Source: a virus
Length of the DNA: 64,000 bases
Virus record (IMG/VR): IMGVR_UViG_3300025704_000013
Location: 1-64,000 of that record
Strand: one strand, 5' to 3'
Positions 60,060 through 64,000 of this stretch are shown here, piece by piece. Both the position numbers and the translations under genes were made by a program. The notes under the pieces are model-generated. The model did not search any database, was not told the DNA's origin, and saw only the letters and a program-made list of their open reading frames with translations. The first letter of the stretch is position 1; each line of letters begins with the position of its first letter.

Positions 60060-60248
60060 TTATTTAGTACGCTCTATAATTTCTTTTTCTATACTACCAA
60101 TAATCTTTTTATAAGTAGGAATTAAATAAAGAGCCTTTACTCCAAACTTTTCATCTAATTCTTTCGCAGTCTTTTTATTACTTAATTCTTTTAATCGTTT
60201 TTTATGGTCTTCTAGATCTATCCTTAAATCTTTTAATGATGTTTTCAT
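60060..60248 (-). CDS. Small coiled-coil protein, 62 aa
   Basis: MKTSLKDLRIDLEDHKKRLK, ending GSIEKEIIERTK; basic and helical. It opens the operon that includes the M15 peptidase. Its ~85-nt leader has three hairpins. Confidence 0.65.
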   Translation of the reverse strand: MKTSLKDLRIDLEDHKKRLKELSNKKTAKELDEKFGVKALYLIPTYKKIIGSIEKEIIERTK

Positions 60249-60274
60249 AATGATATATTTATTGTTATTTAAGA

Positions 60275-60320
60275 TCCCTTCGGGAACCTTCGGGGTTTAG
60301 TTTTTAAACCTTTATGGTTT
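60275..60320 (-). promoter_or_regulatory. Three tandem mini-hairpins in the mRNA leader
   Basis: TCCC-TTC-GGGA (60275-60285), AACC-TTCGG-GGTT (60285-60297) and AAACC-TTTAT-GGTTT (60306-60320). All lie between promoter and the 62-aa gene. They could stabilise the mRNA, bind a protein or act as attenuators; no T-run follows. Confidence 0.55.
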
Positions 60321-60340
60321 CTTTAATAACTCATAGTTAT

Positions 60341-60369
60341 ATTATACACTAAGAATAGAATTATGTAAA
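60341..60369 (-). promoter_or_regulatory. Sigma70-type promoter
   Basis: TTTACA (60369-60364), 17 nt, TATAAT (60346-60341), preceding the hairpin leader of the 62-aa gene. Confidence 0.8.
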
Positions 60370-60382
60370 TAAAAAAATGTAA

Positions 60383-61018
60383 TTATTTTAAATACTTAAA
60401 GTTTAAAATCTTTTTATCTTCCATTCTTTTCCAAATCGCGGCAACTCCAATTTGTTTAGAACGAGCTGTGCTGCTCCACTTTCCATCTGAGACATATTTC
60501 CCAGGCTTTTCAATAGAAGTCTTAGCATAAAGATATGGCGAAGGTGTAGATCTATGGTACCTCCAATAGCCAGTTCCATTATAACCTTCAACTGCCCAAA
60601 GAGTATCAAATAAGTATGCCCAACGTTTTTGACCCATCTTATCATAGCTTAATGCGTCCTGCGCACTTTCTACCCACGTAAATGGCGGAGCGCTGGTTTT
60701 AGGTCTACCTTTTGGTACCCAACGAGTTCTACCATATAATGGAGACCCTTCATGTAAATGGTGTTTAAATGATCCACCACTTTCCATATTATGAAGGCTG
60801 GCAATAACATACCAAGGAACATCTGTTCTACTATCAACACACTTATATAGTTTTTGATTTAATAAAATGCGTCTAACAACTTTATCAACTTGTGGTATAT
60901 ATTGCTTCTTAACTTCTGCATTAAGAAAACGCTGTACACGCAAGTCCGCTCCCTGCTCGAAAGCAGGAAGGGACCCAGTTAGTAAAGTCAGTACAATTAA
61001 AGTAATGAAGAAACGCAT
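60383..61018 (-). CDS. Exported lysozyme-family protein (second endolysin)
   Basis: 211 aa from the ATG at 61018, giving a clean signal peptide (MRFFITLIVLTLLTGSLPAF). The body follows a phage/bacterial lysozyme-like family: VIASLHNMESGGSFKHHLHE with the likely catalytic Glu, RTRWVPKGRPKTSAPPFTW, then YNGTGYWRYHRSTPSPYLY and the PGKYVSDGKW end. It overlaps the holin-like gene by 22 nt. With the GH24 enzyme, the phage has two secreted lysozymes. Confidence 0.8.
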   Translation of the reverse strand: MRFFITLIVLTLLTGSLPAFEQGADLRVQRFLNAEVKKQYIPQVDKVVRRILLNQKLYKCVDSRTDVPWYVIASLHNMESGGSFKHHLHEGSPLYGRTRWVPKGRPKTSAPPFTWVESAQDALSYDKMGQKRWAYLFDTLWAVEGYNGTGYWRYHRSTPSPYLYAKTSIEKPGKYVSDGKWSSTARSKQIGVAAIWKRMEDKKILNFKYLK

Positions 61019-61368
61019 AGTAGTGTAACAGCGTAAGATACGAATGTTGCAAACCAATAATGTAAAAGCTCAGGCGTTGCTGTTTTTAATTTCAGTAACT
61101 CTTTAACTTTTCCACTCTCGGCGAGAGCCGCCGCCTCATTGAAAACGAGGAAACGAATAATCGGCGCAATAACGATAACTGCACTCGTAAGAACACCGGC
61201 ATAAATGAGTTCAGCAAAAGGTGCATCGCTCAGGCCTGTGTACTTTAAAATCAGCATAACCAGTAGAATAATGGCGACGCCTTTACTCCATAGTAACTGA
61301 ACAACCGATTTTGTTTTATTCCAAAATCCGGTTAATAACGGACTAATTAATTTTAGTAATGTATTCAT
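60997..61368 (-). CDS. Holin-like membrane protein, 123 aa
   Basis: Start chosen at 61368 (MNTLLKLISPLLTGFWNK); an upstream ATG would add 9 residues. Hydrophobic segments near residues 32-52 (GVAIILLVMLILKYTGL), 60-80 (YAGVLTSAVIVIAPIIRFLV) and 105-123 suggest three spans. It lies between the u-spanin candidate and the lysozyme, which is the usual order of a lysis cassette. Holin function is from context. Confidence 0.7.
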   Translation of the reverse strand: MNTLLKLISPLLTGFWNKTKSVVQLLWSKGVAIILLVMLILKYTGLSDAPFAELIYAGVLTSAVIVIAPIIRFLVFNEAAALAESGKVKELLKLKTATPELLHYWFATFVSYAVTLLCVSSLL

Positions 61369-61441
61369 ATTTGTTTGTTTGTTTAAATGAGCCACTCGGC
61401 CCTAATATCATCAACCATATTAAATGATTGAGATATAAAAA

Positions 61442-62095
61442 TTATCCAATAAGAGCTTTAGCGATTCTTCCTTGAGGAGACCACATACCAAGTCCGCCTA
61501 AGAACTTAACTAATATCCATCCGCCCAATCCCCAAACAATCCACTTATACTTGGTTAGCTTATGATACTTGTCTTTATAGCCTTCAGCTTCTTTTAACTT
61601 TTTTTGTAAAGATTTGTTATGAGCAAGCATGGCAGCTTTATGTTGTTCTTGTGCTGCTATCTGAGCTTTTGCTTTAATAAGTTCTGCTTCTGTATTCTTA
61701 AGAGCAACTAACTGTTTCCTTAGTGCAATACCAGTTATGGTTAATTCTCTATCAAGTACAACAATATGCTGAACATATATCTGCCTTAAGTTTTCAATGT
61801 TTTCAGCAAATTCAGACTTCTTACGTCTCATTACTTCAACCAAAGATTCAATCTCTTTAGCATGTATCTTTGCTTTCACTATTTCTGCCTGTGCGGTGGT
61901 GACGGCTTGTTGAGCAGTGAAGGAAAAACCAGTTGCAGCACCTAAGCTCTCTGTTGCTCCACCAATATCTATTGCTCCGCCTTTTCCAGGGTCGCCTTGT
62001 TCTGTTTGTTTAAAAAGAGCACAAGACGTCATTATCAGTGTTAATGAACTGACGATCATTAGTCTTAATAAGACTTTATATGAAGTTGTTTTCAT
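61442..62095 (-). CDS. Unimolecular spanin candidate: lipoprotein with coiled coil and C-terminal span
   Basis: 217 aa. N-terminal lipobox LTLIMTSC (Cys near residue 25) would anchor it in the outer membrane. Residues ~55-175 are a long Ala/Lys/Glu-rich coiled coil (EIVKAKIHAKEIESLVEVMR, HNKSLQKKLKEAEGYKDKY). Residues ~183-205 (YKWIVWGLGGWILVKFLGGL) could span the inner membrane. Lipid at one end and a span at the other define a u-spanin, the outer-membrane fusion protein of lysis. The late octamer 8 nt upstream and the holin-lysozyme pair downstream support this. The span is only moderately hydrophobic. Confidence 0.7.
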   Translation of the reverse strand: MKTTSYKVLLRLMIVSSLTLIMTSCALFKQTEQGDPGKGGAIDIGGATESLGAATGFSFTAQQAVTTAQAEIVKAKIHAKEIESLVEVMRRKKSEFAENIENLRQIYVQHIVVLDRELTITGIALRKQLVALKNTEAELIKAKAQIAAQEQHKAAMLAHNKSLQKKLKEAEGYKDKYHKLTKYKWIVWGLGGWILVKFLGGLGMWSPQGRIAKALIG

Positions 62096-62103
62096 AGTAT
62101 TTT

Positions 62104-62111
62104 TATTTATA
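62104..62111 (-). promoter_or_regulatory. Late promoter octamer TATAAATA for the lysis cassette
   Basis: Exact octamer in the 45-bp gap between the glycosyltransferase stop and the u-spanin candidate; 8-nt spacer, near-leaderless. Confidence 0.7.
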
Positions 62112-62140
62112 TGTTTACGTTTTCTCTGAAGGGTGAATTA

Positions 62141-63277
62141 CTATGGATATTCCATCTTTAATTGTTCAATTGAAATACTTTCTTTGGATTTGTTTTCATA
62201 CCATCCTTTTCCAGTATATACATTAAGAACATCGTCAAAGTATTTTTTGTACCTTGGCCGTATATTATCTATACTAAAATTATTTGCCCATTTTCTACAA
62301 TCGCCGCTTTTAATTTTGCCATCATTAACATTATGAACCGCTTCAACAAAATCGCTCATTGTTCTACATCTATAACCAGTTACTCCATGTAAATTGTTTT
62401 CAGAAAAAGCTCCCCAATCTGTAGTTATTGTTGGAGTGCCACTAAATAAGTTTTCAATTTGTACTCCACCAAATGGTTCATAATACATTGATGGTAAAAA
62501 AGAACCTTTTGCATTTGCCATTAATTCTTTTCTTTTATCAACTCCAGCATACCCAATATACTCAACGTCATCTGGTAGTTTATATCCTTTTTCTTTTTGG
62601 CCTGCTATTACTAATTTTACTCCAGCTCTTTTGCTTGCTTCAATTGCAATTTTTACACCCTTGCCATCATATACTCTACCAAGATAAAGAAAGTAATCTT
62701 CCTTTTTTTCTTTATATTCAAATTGTGTTTCATCAAAATAATTTGGTATGACAACATCATACCAATTAGGGTTACAATTTAAAACCATTTTATTACCGCC
62801 ACAGGCGTGCATTATAGCATAAGACTCCCACACCTTCCATTTAGCGAAATGGCCTTCACCATAACCAATCCCAGGTTCTACAACAATAGCTTTCTTTTCT
62901 TTTTCAATTAAACCACAAACAGATCTAACTCCAGATCCCCAAAAAGCTAAAACAAAGTCATTCTTTTTTAATCTTTTATTTAATTCACGAAGAGTATTTT
63001 CATAGAAGGTTGTATAAGCATGATCATTATTATTAAACTTAAAAAATTCTTTTCTCCAATCATGAGAGCCATATGCTTTTTGTAAATCATCATTGGTTGT
63101 AACAGTAATATGTTCATCACAACAAACATTACTATCTTCATGGCCATAATGAAATACTTCAACACCGGGTTGCCCGGTAAACATTTTACCAAATTTTAAT
63201 ACTTTGGCGGTATATGCACAGGCCGTATATTCATCATTGGTAACCGTATGTGGTATACCCAATAAATGGAATCTCAT
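62141..63277 (-). CDS. GT4-family glycosyltransferase
   Basis: 378 aa, GT-B fold. The C-terminal nucleotide-sugar half is clear: FLYLGRVYDGKGVKIAIEA, VKLVIAGQKEKGYKLPDDVE, and the E-x7-E motif in YYEPFGGVQIENLFSGTP, followed by TDWGAFSE. The N-terminal acceptor half is variable (FHLLGIPHTVTNDEYTACAY). Phage GT4 enzymes modify DNA bases, virion proteins or host glycans; the sulfotransferase island suggests glycans, but DNA modification is possible. Confidence 0.85.
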   Translation of the reverse strand: MRFHLLGIPHTVTNDEYTACAYTAKVLKFGKMFTGQPGVEVFHYGHEDSNVCCDEHITVTTNDDLQKAYGSHDWRKEFFKFNNNDHAYTTFYENTLRELNKRLKKNDFVLAFWGSGVRSVCGLIEKEKKAIVVEPGIGYGEGHFAKWKVWESYAIMHACGGNKMVLNCNPNWYDVVIPNYFDETQFEYKEKKEDYFLYLGRVYDGKGVKIAIEASKRAGVKLVIAGQKEKGYKLPDDVEYIGYAGVDKRKELMANAKGSFLPSMYYEPFGGVQIENLFSGTPTITTDWGAFSENNLHGVTGYRCRTMSDFVEAVHNVNDGKIKSGDCRKWANNFSIDNIRPRYKKYFDDVLNVYTGKGWYENKSKESISIEQLKMEYP

Positions 63278-63279
63278 AA

Positions 63280-63552
63280 TTACTGAGATGTTCCGTTGTA
63301 AATATTATCAAGGAATGCTTGGAATTGATTAATTTTTTCAATTCGGTTTGGCCAATAAATGTAATCCTTACTGCTATCTTTTTCTAGATTTTCTAATAAA
63401 GGTTTAATTGCAGCAAACATTTTATCTAAACGCTCCTGTGCACTGCTGGCTTCAGTTGTTGCTTTTGTCACAATATCCAATTCTTCTTCGTTTACCGCAG
63501 TAAAACCAAAATCTTCAAATGTAGCAAAATTATTTACTATTTCTTCACTCAT
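63280..63552 (-). CDS. Helical hypothetical protein, 90 aa
   Basis: DFGFTAVNEEELDIVTKATT, AQERLDKMFAAIKPLLENLE and RIEKINQFQAFLDNIYNG. Overlaps the thioredoxin-like gene by 4 nt and precedes the glycosyltransferase by 2 bp. Helical; proteins of this plan are common in marine T4-like phages. Function unknown. Confidence 0.65.
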   Translation of the reverse strand: MSEEIVNNFATFEDFGFTAVNEEELDIVTKATTEASSAQERLDKMFAAIKPLLENLEKDSSKDYIYWPNRIEKINQFQAFLDNIYNGTSQ

Positions 63553-63830
63553 AATTCTTTTAGTATGTTTTGTATTGATGTTATATCTAGTATACCAACG
63601 TATACATTTTCCATTTCATATTTGTTTTTTGTTACTAAGATTGGTAAATGCTCAATATTGTTTCCTTTTTCTCTTAGTCTTCTAACTTCTTTAAAAACTA
63701 AGATAGGATCAACATCACAAGTTGTTAATGTATATTCATATTGAAAAGCTTTACAACCCTTTTGAATTTCATCTAAATAGTCGTCGCATCCTCCGCAACT
63801 CCAATCTAAATAAACATTTACCGTTTCCAT
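63549..63830 (-). CDS. Thioredoxin/glutaredoxin-like protein
   Basis: 93 aa. NVYLDWSCGGCDDYLDEIQK gives a CxxC (CGGC) after the first strand, TLTTCDVDPILVFKEVRRL a second strand and helix, and EHLPILVTKNKYEMENVYVG the cis-Pro strand (LPIL). This is a minimal thioredoxin fold, perhaps a reductant for ribonucleotide reductase outside the window. Confidence 0.75.
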   Translation of the reverse strand: METVNVYLDWSCGGCDDYLDEIQKGCKAFQYEYTLTTCDVDPILVFKEVRRLREKGNNIEHLPILVTKNKYEMENVYVGILDITSIQNILKEL

Positions 63831-63912
63831 AACCGATATATTATATATCTGCTTAATTATAGTTCATAATATAAACATCCCATATACTGGAACTAAATTC
63901 GAACCGCTATCA

Positions 63913-63932
63913 GCAATTCAACATTGAATTGC
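63913..63932. other. Perfect 7-bp hairpin in an intergenic gap
   Basis: GCAATTC (63913-63919) pairs with GAATTGC (63926-63932) around a 6-nt loop. It lies in the 119-bp gap between the cut-off gene and the thioredoxin-like gene. No T-run follows on either strand. The rest of the gap (63831-63949) shows no gene I can support. Confidence 0.5.
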
Positions 63933-63949
63933 AACACTCTTGAATAACG

Positions 63950-64000
63950 TTATACAACAAACGCGATTTGTTTACTAGTGCCGTCAGGTAGTGTTAGGTA
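63950..64000 (-). CDS. C-terminal end of a gene that starts beyond the window
   Basis: The minus-strand frame entering from the right edge reads YLTLPDGTSKQIAFVV and stops at TAA (63952-63950). Only 16 residues are visible, so nothing can be said of function. Confidence 0.55.
   Translation of the reverse strand, partial: YLTLPDGTSKQIAFVV

Noticed and set aside
63880-63950. A tRNA-like stretch (TTCGAA near a hairpin) at the right end
   Set aside because: The sequence around TTCGAA cannot form a 5-bp T-stem, and the hairpin has a 7-bp stem with a 6-nt loop, so it is not an anticodon arm.
1-64000. CRISPR arrays or classical insertion sequences
   Set aside because: No regularly spaced direct repeats of CRISPR type and no transposase or homing-endonuclease motif (for example GIY-YIG or HNH in a stand-alone gene) were found on either strand.
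1-64000. Bacteroidetes host, suggested by the A/T-rich leaders without Shine-Dalgarno sequences
   Set aside because: The ten early promoters are of TTTACA-17-TATAAT form, not the TTTG/TANNTTTG form of Bacteroidetes, so leader composition alone is not sufficient.

Overview
The window is a 64 kb stretch of a tailed-phage genome. It is T4-like (contractile-tailed, myovirus morphology), AT-rich and most like the marine T4-like phages. The evidence is a near-complete baseplate and tail set in T4 terms (gp4, gp5, gp6, gp8, gp25, gp26, gp27, gp48, gp53, a gp29-type tape measure), the replication and late-transcription trio gp32, gp59 and gp33, and T4-type late promoters (TATAAATA). The host is not identifiable. 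A type II/IV pseudopilin, a formylglycine-generating-enzyme (FGE/SUMF1) domain of a style common in Verrucomicrobia and Planctomycetes, a Tat-type M15 peptidase, and proteins that only make sense with an outer membrane (a u-spanin candidate, lipoproteins) suggest a Gram-negative host, possibly of the PVC group. That is inference.

Layout. 1-29041, minus strand: virion module, from a membrane protein and two giant tail fibres through a DUF4815 protein, gp8, a 1456-aa baseplate/fibre protein, gp6, gp25, a 511-aa structural protein, a split gp5 (needle and OB-fold/CHAP hub), gp27, gp53 and gp48. 29074-34124, plus strand: gp4, a 205-aa virion protein, a tube-like protein, gp26, a short gp51-like ORF reached by a probable -1 frameshift, and the tape measure. 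A strong inverted repeat separates the tape measure from the convergent gp32. 34180-37384, minus: gp32, gp59, a small ORF, gp33 and a 400-aa conserved protein. 37448-44640, minus: many small ORFs, a GH24 endolysin, tRNA-Tyr, tRNA-Asn and tRNA-Leu(UAA), and two copies of an 89-bp promoter repeat. 44642-51306, minus: nucleotide metabolism (deoxyribosyltransferase-like, dNMP kinase), a pseudopilin, an exonuclease, two lipoproteins and a possible holin. 51359-56838, minus: head-protein candidates, a GC-richer pectate-lyase-fold tailspike with a partner protein, and a WGR-ligase. 56916-59120, plus: an isolated sulfotransferase-methyltransferase-sulfotransferase island. 59157-64000, minus: M15 peptidase, a second lysis cassette (u-spanin candidate, holin-like protein, lysozyme-family protein), a glycosyltransferase and a thioredoxin-like protein.

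Regulation is unusually legible. Ten minus-strand promoters have the form TTTACA-(16/17 nt)-TATAAT and head the early/middle units. Exact TATAAATA octamers sit in the gaps before virion and lysis genes. In nine cases the expected transcription start falls on or within about 3 nt of the ATG, and few genes carry a Shine-Dalgarno sequence, so leaderless mRNAs look common. The most interesting items are the gp26/gp51 slippery heptamer, in the same gene order as lambda G/GT; the apparently nested FGE domains in the 1456-aa protein; the leaderless promoter architecture; and the phage-borne pseudopilin.
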